A DNA stretch of 64,000 bases. Origin: Prostheceraeus crozeri. Lineage: Eukaryota; Platyhelminthes; Polycladida; Euryleptidae. Shown here one piece after another: positions 1-9,096 of the stretch. The position numbers and the translations under genes were made by a program. Position 1 is the first letter of the stretch, and each line of letters starts with the position of its first letter. The notes beneath the pieces are model-generated. The model ran no database searches, was not told the DNA's origin, and saw only the letters and a list, made by a program, of their open reading frames with translations. The stretch spans positions 42,761 through 106,760 of the forward strand of contig CAJQUW010007128.1 in the NCBI GenBank assembly GCA_907163375.1. Direction: 5' to 3'.

Positions 1-140
1 CTTTCGCTAGTTCAATCTCTTTCAGTTCATTCTCTTTCGCTTCACGATCTTTTATTTCTCCTTCGCTTGCTTTAATTTCTTTTATGTCTGTTATCATACG
101 TGGTACCTGAACTTTGCATCCGGCTAAGTCGTTCCCAACA
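1..140 (-). mobile_element. Gypsy-type LTR retrotransposon, protease-side fragment
   Basis: Read on the minus strand this stretch begins with a GNDLAG-type peptide, the conserved C-terminal part of the retroviral-like protease region in Gypsy (Metaviridae) elements, followed by a charged, Lys/Glu-rich linker. It is the continuation of the retrotransposon whose gag and protease regions lie at 19205-20568 and 42831-43110. Polinton A (147-19198) separates the pieces. Reverse transcriptase and integrase would lie left of position 1 and are not visible. The element is a fossil interrupted by two Polintons. Confidence 0.8.
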
Positions 141-146
141 ATCAAA

Positions 147-839
147 AGTAGTATAGGGTATGAGATCCGGTGCCAACGCTTCGCTCGCCACCGGATCTCA
201 TACCTAGGTAGATACAAAAATGAAAAATGCAAAAATAGGGTCCTCCTGAAATTTATAAAAAAATCCAAAATTAACATACCTGCAAAATCAGCCCCAAAAT
301 GCCCAAAATTAACTACCCTAGCTGCAAAATCAGCTCCAAAATGCTAAAATAGGGACCTCTTGAAATTTAGCAAATTCAAATGCAAAATAGGGTCCTCTTG
401 AAATTTATAAAAAACAGCTAAAATAGACCCCCTTGAAATTTAACAAATCAAAAATGCAAAATAGGGTCCTCTTGAAATTAGCAAATCAAAAATGCAAATA
501 GGGGCCTTCTGAAATTTAGGAAAAAACAAAAATGAATATGAACAAAAATATTCATTTAAAAATGGAAGATGTAAAAACAAAAGAACCATCAGCCCCTTTA
601 TATCCTTCATTATCATATGAAATGGATATAGCAAAACACAAAGATAGAGTCAGATACATGAAAGATAAGGAAGCGCAATTATTACTTAAACTAGAACATT
701 ATAATAAATTAAGAAAAAGATGGACGATAGCTAAGAATGTGACACAAGGCGTTGGAGCATGTTTAACAATTTCTTTAGGCGCTCTCACTATTGTCATTTC
801 ATCTGGCGTTCTTGCAATTCCTGTTGTTGCTACAGCTTT
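147..839 (+). repeat. Polinton A left terminal inverted repeat
   Basis: This 693-bp repeat is the reverse complement of 18506-19198. It holds a terminal hairpin (157-204), then about six imperfect copies of a roughly 37-bp motif of the form AAAATAGGGTCCTCTTGAAA (229-530), then a partial copy of the end gene (532-839). Differences from the right repeat are few by eye. Confidence 0.93.
157..204. repeat. Terminal hairpin of Polinton A
   Basis: A perfect 16-bp inverted repeat (157-172 with 189-204, GGTATGAGATCCGGTG and its complement) encloses a 16-base loop containing CGCTTCGCTCGC. It starts ten bases inside the element end. The right end has the same structure at 19141-19188 with one mismatch. 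The right end of Polinton C has a related hairpin with different stem bases but a similar loop. Confidence 0.85.
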
Positions 840-843
840 GTGA
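532..843 (+). pseudogene. Partial copy of the Polinton A end gene within the left TIR
   Basis: The predicted peptide matches the N-terminal half of the minus-strand gene at 18193-18813 because the inverted repeat runs into that gene. It includes the start, the charged helical segment and the hydrophobic stretch, and stops where the repeat ends. It is a by-product of the long TIR and not an independent gene. Confidence 0.85.
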
Positions 844-912
844 TACAATTAGATTTTAGTTGTACGTTAGGCAAGTTGTTTTAATTCTTACCAGCGCGTC
901 AGCACAACCGCA

Positions 913-920
913 TGACGTCA
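913..920. promoter_or_regulatory. CRE-like palindrome TGACGTCA
   Basis: A perfect 8-bp cAMP-response-element consensus, repeated at 1381-1388. Both copies flank the open frame at 994-1356. Binding and function are inferred from the consensus only. Confidence 0.35.
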
Positions 921-993
921 AAGCATCTGGCAGCTGTATTGTTACATTTCTCTCTCTTTTGTCATTTTATCGTGTGCGCCGCTGTGTTCAGTC

Positions 994-1356
994 ATGACAC
1001 AAGAAGTTATCGAAGAGCAGTCAAACATTATTGCTGTGTTTCTGGAGTTATTTGCAGAAATTTCAAAACGATATATTTGCAATGACAAGAAGGCAGAATA
1101 TATCATTTTTATCATTGAACAAATGAATAAATTTCCTATTATTTTTGGCCCTGCATTTTTGGAGAAGGAGAGAAAACGGAGAAGAAAAGGCAAACGCTTA
1201 CTCGTGGAAGAAACAAAAGAAAGAGAAAGGGGCGAAAAGATTGACAACCTTCATCATCAATTACCGACGTGTTTATCTACCCGACATGAATTTGTGAATT
1301 CCTTAAAACACTCATTGTTAGAAGATTGTCTTCGGAAATATGAAAGCTTTTGTTAG
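994..1356 (+). CDS. Unrecognised 120-aa open frame in Polinton A
   Basis: The predicted protein starts MTQEVIEEQSN, has an amphipathic N-terminal half with hydrophobic patches (IIAVFLELFAEI, YIIFIIEQMNKFPIIF) and a strongly basic middle (KERKRRRKGKR) that could be a nuclear targeting or nucleic-acid-binding stretch. I recognise no family. It sits between the left TIR and the protease gene and is flanked by two CRE-like motifs. It may be a small accessory gene of the element or a chance frame. Confidence 0.3.
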   Translation: MTQEVIEEQSNIIAVFLELFAEISKRYICNDKKAEYIIFIIEQMNKFPIIFGPAFLEKERKRRRKGKRLLVEETKERERGEKIDNLHHQLPTCLSTRHEFVNSLKHSLLEDCLRKYESFC

Positions 1357-1708
1357 AATCATTTTCATTTTGTCGTTATATGACGTCATTTTTCTCTCGT
1401 CCAATGAAACCTCGTCCACGCGTGGACATATGTTTCATGCAATTTGTAATATTATAGTTAGTAGATGATGGTTGACAACTACATCTGAAAAGCAAGCAAG
1501 CAAGCAGTGATTCAAGAACTATCTAAAACTCAGTTTTTCCTAAATCATTTTGAGAAGTTCACGAAAAAGGAATTCTGTTAAGCAATGTAACTTTTTAATT
1601 TAGATTACATTAAATCATTTCAAAATCGAATAGGTGGTAAGGAAAGCCATCATTATGAGGCAGTTTTTAAATCTAGGGGGCCCTTATAAGAAATTTTTTT
1701 ATTATAAA

Positions 1709-2168
1709 ATGAAAAACATAAAAGAGTTTCTAAAACAATACGGCAAACAAACCACGAGAAATTTCGATTTAAATAAGATCGCTAATCGATTAGGAATAGA
1801 GAATTTTCATGTCCTAATGAGAGACGAATTATAATTGATCAAAAATAAGCCAACTGTAAATTTCATAACAAAATCTTCACACTTCAGACCAAAAAGGCGT
1901 ACATTGGTCAGCGGGACATAGAAATAAAAATGGGGTTAATTACTATTTCGACCGCCCAGAGGCTGAGAACTATTGGTTCGACTCTTATGGATTGCCTCCA
2001 ACAAATGAAGTCAAAAAATTACTCGGAAATGGAATTTATAATACATTTCAAATTCAAAAACCAGGAACAACTTACTGTGGTCAATTATGTTTATATGTTT
2101 TGTATAAATTACAAAAAGGAGTACCATTTCTTGATATTATGTTAGAATTGAATAAAGGAATTGATTAA
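1709..2168 (+). pseudogene. Polinton A cysteine protease (PRO), fossil
   Basis: Readable segments match the adenain-like cysteine protease of Polintons: an N-terminal MKNIKEFLK segment, a conserved MRDEL peptide, a YWFDSYGLPP segment carrying the acidic active-site region, and a TYCGQLCLYVLYKL segment carrying the nucleophilic cysteine. In adenoviruses and Polintons this enzyme cleaves capsid precursors during virion maturation. It is the first recognisable gene after the left TIR, facing inward. It is broken and spread over more than one reading frame. Confidence 0.7.
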
Positions 2169-2269
2169 GGGAATTTAATTCCCGAAAAACGTTAGTATCA
2201 ATTAGTGTAATTAAAGTTCCAGCGAAGCTAGCTAAAGCGCGACCTAAAGGTTAAAGCTGGGTTAATTGT

Positions 2270-2670
2270 AATTCGTTTTCATAAAATCGGCCTCTGATAT
2301 CCTCATTATCTAAATCTTTAATTTCATAAGTAATCGGATAAGTTTGGTTTATTTTACAAACTTCAAATATCTCTTTAGTCCAATAGCCTGTGAAACCTTT
2401 TTCCAATTTATTCTTTTACTTAAATATTCTAACTCTATCTCCAATTTTAAATTTCGGCTTACGTTTCTGTAAATTCGGATTACTCTCATTCGAATAATTA
2501 TTTTCGAATATTTTCTTTCGTATTAAATCAGGGTCGTCAGAAGCATTCTTTGGAGTTTCTTCAATACCTGAATGAATCTTATTGTTATACTCTTCTACAA
2601 CTCCTGGTAATATCTTCAACCATTTCTGATTTTCTATATTCTTTATGAATTTCGGACGCCTAGGTTTCAT
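2270..2670 (-). pseudogene. Polinton A integrase, partial fossil
   Basis: The minus-strand peptide contains W..ILPGVVEEYNNKIHSG, the C-terminal part of a retroviral-type integrase core, followed by KFKIGDRVRI, the start of the SH3-like C-terminal domain, and then a segment ending DNEDIRGRFYENEL that also matches Polinton integrases, including the one in Polinton B. Integrase inserts Polintons with 6-bp target duplications. Only part of the gene is recognisable here. Confidence 0.75.
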
Positions 2671-4866
2671 CTATCCCCTGGCCAAAAAGCATTTTTGCTT
2701 GTAAAGCTTTCTTAACAAACATTCTTTCAATTCTTTCTCTAAAAGAAGGATTCTGAATACTATCTAATTCTTGTATCATTTTCTTATCTGCTTCATGTTG
2801 AGAACTTAGGTCATGATTTCGATAAGATAAATCATGTCTGTAAGCGGCGGCGTCTACTCTATTTATTGGTTTACTATTTTCTCTAGGTGTATTACAGTCT
2901 GCGACATTTTATTAGGACCACCCATATTTTTTTAGTTTTTTACAACTAGCTACTTGTTGATGTCATATTATCTTTCACCCTTGTCAATACATTAAATAGG
3001 CATGTATGCCAACAATATACCACAACATAGCCATCTACTGATTAATAACACAGACACCGGACACTCAAGCATAAAAATTGACCGCGACATATTATTAGGA
3101 CCACCTTCGACATTTACATAAAAAGTTTTCCTTTGGACATGACAACGCTGCGTTTTTGTTTTGTAATTGGCATCCCAAACATCTTATGTAAATCTTATGT
3201 AGCCGATGCTTCATGATAGCGCATTAATGTTCTGAATGATTTACATCGGAGATGGTCCTTCCAACAAAGTGGCGCTGATGTCATCAAAATGTCGCTTCAC
3301 AATACTGACAGTGTGGCAGGGAGCTCCCTCTTGCATAAACAGTCCGTTGTTTTCCGGAAACCAGCAGTCACGAACTATGGAATCACCCTTCTCTGAAGCA
3401 CTTGTAAGGATGAAGTCGAATCGAGCTAATAGAGCACTCACAAACATGAAGCCTACCAGTTTCCTCGCAAGAAAACAGGCCTACAGCATGTCCTTTGCTT
3501 GGTGTTTGACGGGCTGAAACGCAGGAGCAAGTGATCCACGTGACTGCCACATTCGCTGACGAGTAGTCTGGTCTCAAGGCTCGGCTCTACGCAGAATGCC
3601 ACCATTCACCAGTCATTGACGCTCCAATTGACATGGCTAGTGGCAAAATTAAGCCTATTAGATCTTCATGCATGGGGTCAGTTACGACACTTTCCTTGAC
3701 CGCAATCCCGCTGGCAATCATTTTATGCATCCCTCGTTGAACAGTGTGTGCCACTTCGTTGATGTAACGCTTCTACCATGGTCTTCGTAGCTGGGACGAC
3801 GTTATTAGCCACCCTTTTCAAACAGTAGGCCTGCGCTCTTGGAATCGGCCATCTTGTGTCGTAGATTTTCATCATGCTCCACAACGTCATCGTCGGTTTG
3901 CTGCATAAGGATTTCCAGAAGTCACATTCCGTTGAACAAGTAGTGCCGACGACTTTGAAACATAACAACGAGTAGCGATTTCACGCTGAGAAAACTCTTC
4001 GCTAGACAAAGCTTCCATCTACGAGGCACTTATGCTTGTTGTTAGATCCGTTTTTACTCATGAGTAAGATTTAGACTTTCCACGTTAGACCTAAACATGA
4101 ATCGTATTGGTAGATATCCATGTTATCTCAATAGTTCAGATATCTGGTCTCGATGATGCAAAGCAAATCAAGGATCGATTTCATAATGAATATTAATATC
4201 TTTATTGTTGACAGACAACAGTGTGCGTGCGCAGGCGACGACACACACCACACATTAATGATAGTTTCTCACATGCGGCTTTCTCACAGCAAGCTGACAA
4301 TGCACAAATAAGGCAAACAGAACACACAATTTGTATTGCTAAGAAATCGACATATAAGTAAATAACTGAAAACTGATCTTTATCTAGCGTTGTCATGTCT
4401 AAAAGAAAGCTTCTTATCTAAATGTCGAAGGTGGTCCTAATAATATGTCGCGGTCAATTTTTATGTTTGAGTGTCTGGTGTCTGTGTTATTAATCAGTAG
4501 ATGGCTATGTTGTGGTATATTGTTGGCATACATGCCTATTTAATGTATTGACAAGGGTGAAAGATAATATGACATCAACAAGTAGCTAGTTGTAAAAAAC
4601 TAAAAAAATATGGGTGGTCCTAATAAAATGTCGCAGACTGTATCATCGTTTTTAATCTTAAATCTAATCTTTTGCCGGGGCCAGTAAAATTATGCCGAGG
4701 TAAATGTTTCTCTTTTGAATATTTACTCCAAATAAAGCCAGGAAAGTTTTCTAATGCTTTTTGTATGTCACCTCCGGTGTGGTGACAATTTGAGGTTCTA
4801 TGTACTTTTTACAGATAATCCATGAGATCTGGATTTGAAATCCTTAAGTTATTCAAATTCATTTTT
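2671..4866 (-). pseudogene. Polinton A phospholipase A2-like virion protein, interrupted
   Basis: Two minus-strand stretches (about 4643-4866 and 2671-2892) flank the mariner-type transposon at 2895-4640. The upstream one has an FTGPG glycine loop like the calcium-binding loop of parvovirus-type PLA2. The downstream one has VDAAAYRHDLSY, which matches the His-Asp catalytic helix of that family. In parvoviruses such a domain on the minor capsid protein opens endosomal membranes; a similar entry role is inferred here. The gene lies between integrase and the hydrophobic protein at 4893-5348. It is broken by the transposon. Confidence 0.65.
2895..4640 (-). mobile_element. Tc1/mariner-type DNA transposon in Polinton A
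   Basis: A 1746-bp element with 222-bp terminal inverted repeats (2895-3116 and 4419-4640) that begin CAGTCTGCGACATTTTATTA and are flanked by the TA dinucleotide on both sides (2893-2894, 4641-4642), the hallmark of this superfamily. The interior reads on the minus strand as a decayed transposase; the best segment is FMQEGAPCHTVSIVKRHFDD near 3241-3367, around the second catalytic Asp of the DDE/D core. Other fragments are at 3383-3577 and 3723-3968. The frame is broken by several stops and frame changes, so it could move only with help. It splits the PLA2-like gene of Polinton A. Confidence 0.9.
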
Positions 4867-4892
4867 TAAAGATTAAATCTTATCGCACCATA

Positions 4893-5348
4893 CTAGGATT
4901 TAGATATATGCCATTCTTTTGTTTCTTTGATTTCAATTAAATCATTAATATTATGTAATAAATTTTTAAGAACTCGTTTCCCTTCATCAACTAAATTTAA
5001 TTTACTAATAAAATTATCTACTATTCCCTCACCTCCAGCAGCTTTCTCTAACTCCGTATTATGGCGTTTTTGTTCTTCTAATGCTGCCTTCTCTGATTTA
5101 TTTTTATTTACTGCTTGGACAATACCAGCTGTCCCGCCTGCAACACTTCCTGCTGCTACTATAACACATATGATTAGTGGAATTAATGGGAGAATCCCTC
5201 CATTCTTTTCTTCTTGAAATTTGATATTCTCTATCATTGGTTTACTTATGTAATATTTCTTTTTGTCAATCCTAATAGTTTTAGGTGTATTTTTGTCAAT
5301 GATGTTACGTAGTTTTAATTCAACCGTTTTATTATTCACTTGCGCCAT
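4893..5348 (-). CDS. Polinton A hydrophobic small virion protein candidate
   Basis: An open 151-residue minus-strand frame. Residues 1-45 are basic and polar. Residues about 50-75 form a glycine- and isoleucine-rich hydrophobic segment starting GGILPLIPLI, followed by a charged helical C-terminal half. The basic head plus GG-x-LPLIPLI tail resembles the adenovirus pX/mu-like or membrane-active minor proteins found beside the capsid gene in Polintons. It lies just upstream of the PLA2-like gene and downstream of the major capsid gene on the same strand. The function is inferred from composition and position. Confidence 0.55.
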   Translation of the reverse strand: MAQVNNKTVELKLRNIIDKNTPKTIRIDKKKYYISKPMIENIKFQEEKNGGILPLIPLIICVIVAAGSVAGGTAGIVQAVNKNKSEKAALEEQKRHNTELEKAAGGEGIVDNFISKLNLVDEGKRVLKNLLHNINDLIEIKETKEWHISKS

Positions 5349-5492
5349 TTTTTAATATGAAACTTATAGTCTTGGGCTTAGCCGATCACTTTTGTTCAGA
5401 GGCTTTAGCCTATCACTTTTTGTTCAGGTTACTAACCGATCGGAGCGAAGCTCCTCTGGCTTTAGCCGATCGGGCCAAAGGTCCTAAGGTTA

Positions 5493-6826
5493 CTAACCTA
5501 TCCTAGCCATTTTTCCATTAAGAATTTCAATAGTATATTCGGCGTCTTCTAGCAATAAACCATAAGCCATCAATGAGGTTGTGGAATTTGTCTTCTCAAT
5601 ATTGCTTGTCAAATCACAACCATTCTTAATAATATCTTCCGATTGTGCACTTAAATCAAAGCATAAGACAGGATATAAATTCTTCCAATCTACAGGAGCT
5701 AATTGTGCTTCTACTCCAAATTCTCGGCACAAATTTCTATAAGCGTCATATCCTTCCATAAACTGATTATTGGTGTTATCAAATCTTAATGGGTCAATAG
5801 GATAACGTGTTTTATTCAAAGAAATTTGTAAACTTCGAATTGAATTAACATGGAAAAGACTAGTGTTCTTATCAAAACTAGGTGTTTCATTCTTTTGAAA
5901 AGTGAGTAAAAAATATCTTGGAGTATTTGATGTTCTAGTGAAATGCCAGTTAAATCTTTGTTCAGTAAAAGTGACAGAGCTCGCAGTACGCTTCATAAAA
6001 CTTACTGGAATTGGTTTGTTCGTATTTAATCTTTTCGTAATAGTTGTTCCAACCTCTAAACTAGGAGTAATATGTTTTACCCACCATTCAAGTCTATCAA
6101 TTTTTAGGTATGCTTTCTTCCCAGCCTTTCCATAAAATATTGATTCATTATTTACAGTGCGATGAACTATGAGTTTGAACTTTAATTGATATGATATTTT
6201 ATTGTAATCTAAATACCCAAATAATGGAGACAATGACCAATGAACAGTTTGTTTTTTTTATTATTGAAATTACGTCTTTTCTGATATGAGCTATTTTGTG
6301 TACTGTTTAACTGTTTCACTATGTTTTCTACATCTTTCGCAATTCCTGCTGAATCTGTTCCAGTGTGAGTTAAATCATCTTTAAGTATGCCGGTATGGTT
6401 ATCAGGTAGCCATCCTTCGATTTCATGCATTTTAGTATTTTCACCTATTGTAACAAATCGAAGCATCGAATCAATAATACCAGGTGAATCACTTATGGTT
6501 TCTATATTTTGTGTTGCAACATCTAAACGCATTTGTGTGAATAATCTTGGGAAGAAATTGTTTTCTAATGTAATATTATCCGTAGCAGGTAATGGTGTTG
6601 TAAAATCAGCATCAGAATAGAGAGAATATTCACAGTGTAAAAATGAATCGGGTAAATATAAATAACTTTCTTGATTGTCAACTTCAAAAATTAAATCACC
6701 TCCTGTATTCACTCTAACTGAAGAACCGGAGTTCATAGCAATTCTTATATAGTCATTCTTTTTTTGATTGTAACTAACGAACGGGGGATCATCTAATCTA
6801 AATTTGCTTTCAATCAGAGTTGCCAT
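5493..6826 (-). pseudogene. Polinton A major capsid protein (double jelly-roll), fossil
   Basis: The N-terminal part (6209-6826) starts MATLIESKFRLDDPPFV and has an LPDSFLHCEYSLY strand and an LENNFFPRLF motif. The C-terminal part (5493-6233) has IDRLEWWVKHITPSLE and ends in a strand-rich segment. Both match the major capsid protein of Polintons, a double jelly-roll protein that forms pseudo-hexameric capsomers. Together they have the usual length of 430-450 residues. The gene is broken, with about one break. It heads the minus-strand virion block of Polinton A. Confidence 0.85.
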
Positions 6827-6869
6827 TATATTTTTTATTAGAAAAAATCAGTTTGGTACTAGAATTTTG

Positions 6870-7313
6870 CTACTAGAATTTTGCAAGACCATTTCCTCTC
6901 ATTTCTTCAATTGTTTTTTTCATCATGTTTACTTTCCATCTTCGCTAATTGTGCAATTTTGTTTTTTGTTTCCTCTGAGAGCTTTTTGTCTTTTTGCATT
7001 TCTTTTGCATCATTTCTAAGTTTGCGAATAGCTTCTAGTTGCTTTAATTGCTTTCGTTTTGTGACTTAACAGCATTCGATATTGCACTAGCTGTACTGCC
7101 TATAGCAGCTGCTCCTTTAGCAGCAGATGAAATCAAATCTTTATTATTTTTAATCAAGTTAACGATACTTCCGATACCAGAAAAGATGCCAGCTCCTTCT
7201 GTTTGAACAGTTTCTACACTATCATAATGGTTCACAGGTTTCATAGATGGTTCATGAGCAATTTTATTATTTGAAGCAAAATGTTTAAGATTGTATTTAT
7301 AAATTATAGGCAT
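6870..7313 (-). pseudogene. Polinton A small virion-associated protein candidate
   Basis: The open frame 7044-7313 encodes MPIIYKYNLKHF followed by an Ala/Gly/Ser-rich hydrophobic segment (SSAAKGAAAIGSTASAISNA). A further charged coiled-coil stretch in a neighbouring frame reaches to about 6870. Small proteins with an Ala/Gly-rich membrane-active segment next to the capsid gene are usual in Polintons and resemble adenovirus pVI in layout. It lies between the capsid and fibre-like genes on the same strand. It looks broken; the assignment is by position and composition. Confidence 0.45.
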
Positions 7314-7399
7314 TTTTTAAGCTTAAATGTGACTTTTGGGAAAAATATTTACGTTTGTGTTTGGTTAGAAACCTGAACAAAGTGGCCGGCTAAATTCTA

Positions 7400-8158
7400 T
7401 TAAGATTTACGTTTGTGAATGGACAACAGCTTCGTGATAACTTTATTAATTTTCCGCTGCACGTTATCTATTGCGTCAAGCAGCGTGTGATGTACTTTAA
7501 TTTCTTTTTCATTTACTTCTAATTTTTTCTCACTTTTCTTTACTTCTGTTTTAAGAGCAGCCAACTGAACTTTAATAGCATTCAACTGTTCCTTATTTCC
7601 TTTAGAATTTTTCTTTACTTCATTTTCTAAATTCGTTTTACGGGTCTTCAATTCGCTAACCTTTTGTTTAAGTGCTTTAACTTCATTTATCATTCTGTTC
7701 ATGTGCTTTACTTGTTGTGTGATTCGGCTACTTAATTCATCAACACTTTTTTGGAATGTGGATTGCAGCTGTTGTAAGTGTTGTAATAATTTTCGATTCT
7801 TTTCGCTTAATTTTTCTAACTCTTCTTTCAGTTGTTTATTTTGATTTGTATTCTTTGCAATGGCAGACTTTAAATTTAGTGATAACAGGATTACAAGTTT
7901 TGAATGTTCCGTTATTTTTTTATGAAGTTTTGATATATCTGCTTCTATATTTCCATGTTTGCTACTTAGATCTGTTAGCTTTTCTCGCAGTCTTTCATCA
8001 TTCTGCTTTAGAAGCTTGGTTTCTTTCATTAGTGGAGACAGCAGTGACACAATTCTATCGAACTGTTTATCAACATATTCTTTATTTACCAACTCAGTAT
8101 TTTGTTGTGGAAGAATAGAAAGATTCAATGGTCCTGTTAAAACGTCTCCAGTTTTCAT
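7400..8158 (-). CDS. Polinton A fibre-like coiled-coil protein
   Basis: An open 252-residue frame. The N-terminus reads GPLNLS followed by ELVNKEYVDKQ, the pattern found near the start or in repeats of phage and algal-virus tail-fibre proteins (a short strand, then an xKxYVDxx helix). The remaining 200 residues are almost pure heptad coiled coil rich in Lys, Leu and Glu, ending in a basic tail HKRKS. A trimeric fibre or spike anchored to the capsid is the natural reading. No globular receptor-binding head is visible. It lies upstream of the virion block and divergently from the zinc-finger gene at 8268. Other coiled-coil roles are possible. Confidence 0.5.
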   Translation of the reverse strand: MKTGDVLTGPLNLSILPQQNTELVNKEYVDKQFDRIVSLLSPLMKETKLLKQNDERLREKLTDLSSKHGNIEADISKLHKKITEHSKLVILLSLNLKSAIAKNTNQNKQLKEELEKLSEKNRKLLQHLQQLQSTFQKSVDELSSRITQQVKHMNRMINEVKALKQKVSELKTRKTNLENEVKKNSKGNKEQLNAIKVQLAALKTEVKKSEKKLEVNEKEIKVHHTLLDAIDNVQRKINKVITKLLSIHKRKS

Positions 8159-8267
8159 GATATAGTTGTCTAGTTCTATTTATGATTCTTGATTATTCGG
8201 AATGTAAGCACACCCGCCAACATTTGTTAACATCATTTTTTCTAGATTATTTTTTTCTGCTAAAAAT

Positions 8268-9095
8268 ATGTTATCCAACAAAGACAATGGAACCAAGGTT
8301 CTATGCGAAATCTGTAATTTATCTTTTCGTAATAAAGCATTATTAAATAAACATATGAATGTAGTTCATGCGACAGTGCACCCCCTACATGAACAGGCAG
8401 TACAGCAAGCACACCCAGTCCATGAACAGCTGGGACATGAACAGGCAGTACACTCAATACAGCAAGCACACCCAGTCCATGAACAGCCGGGGCATGAACA
8501 GGCAGTACACTCAGTACAGCAAGTGCACCCCCTACATGGACAGCCAGTGCTCCCCCTACATGGCCAGCCAGTGCACCCTGGACAGCAAGCACACCCCCTA
8601 CATGGACAGCCAGTGCACCCCCCACATGAACAGCAAGCACACCCCCTACATGAACAGCCAGTGCAACAGAATGTAACACAAGCCAAGAAGAAAAAGACAT
8701 GTAATGACTGTGGAAAAAGTATAACCTCAAACAATTTCGCTCGGCACCTAAGAACATGCCAATTACCACCACGGCCTATAATAAAAGATAGACAATGTAC
8801 GTGTTGTGACAAATTTTTCACTAGTCAGGGGTTCAAAAATCATTACAATGCATGTTCTGTTAACACACGAAAGTGTAATAAGTGTGGGGAGATCAAACTG
8901 AAATCAGAATTTTATGAAAGTAAGTACCAATGTAAAGATTGTTTAAAGGTACAAGTAAGATGTGCCAACTGTAACAAAGTTTTATTGAAGAAAAGCTACC
9001 AACGACATTCAGTCACTTGTGTGGGAAAAGTAACTTTGGCTGTGGGAAAAGTAACTTTGGGTGCGGGAAAAGTAACTTTGGGTGCGGGAAAGTAA
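8268..9095 (+). CDS. Polinton A zinc-finger protein with His/Gln-rich repeat
   Basis: An open 275-residue frame. A classical C2H2 finger lies at residues 13-34 (C13, C16, H29, H34). Residues about 37-137 are a repeat of HPLHEQ/HPVHEQ units encoded by a minisatellite. After that come several C-x2-C/H-x-C clusters (CNDCGKSITSNNFARHLRTC and similar), which look like further zinc modules, some of C2HC type. The last 25 residues are a GKVTLGA repeat. It could bind DNA or RNA. I know no named Polinton core gene of this form, so it is an accessory gene. Antisense frames through the repeat are artefacts of its low complexity. Confidence 0.6.
   Translation: MLSNKDNGTKVLCEICNLSFRNKALLNKHMNVVHATVHPLHEQAVQQAHPVHEQLGHEQAVHSIQQAHPVHEQPGHEQAVHSVQQVHPLHGQPVLPLHGQPVHPGQQAHPLHGQPVHPPHEQQAHPLHEQPVQQNVTQAKKKKTCNDCGKSITSNNFARHLRTCQLPPRPIIKDRQCTCCDKFFTSQGFKNHYNACSVNTRKCNKCGEIKLKSEFYESKYQCKDCLKVQVRCANCNKVLLKKSYQRHSVTCVGKVTLAVGKVTLGAGKVTLGAGK
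8374..8670 (+). repeat. Coding minisatellite, His/Gln-rich
   Basis: Imperfect tandem copies of units such as CCCCCTACATGAACAGCCAG, together with longer composite units of about 60 bases in the first half. All keep the reading frame of the zinc-finger gene at 8268-9095. Copies vary by point changes and by unit number. Confidence 0.85.
9019..9095 (+). repeat. Short tandem repeat GGAAAAGTAACTTTGGGTGC
   Basis: Four near-identical copies of an 18 to 20-base unit at the 3' end of the zinc-finger gene, translated as GKVTLGA. The last copy runs into the stop codon. Confidence 0.85.
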
Positions 9096-9096
9096 C

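Larger units (their letters stand above)
840..1708. other. Polinton A unassigned segment
   Basis: This segment lies between the TIR and the protease gene. It holds two perfect palindromic TGACGTCA motifs (913-920, 1381-1388), a CCAAT motif near 1400 and one open frame (994-1356). No TIR or target duplication marks it as a separate insertion. I recognise no family. Confidence 0.4.

Noticed and set aside
8260-8821. Cys-rich and Val/His-rich antisense open frames through the minisatellite
   Set aside because: They arise from translating a low-complexity repeat in other frames; the plus-strand zinc-finger frame explains the sequence.
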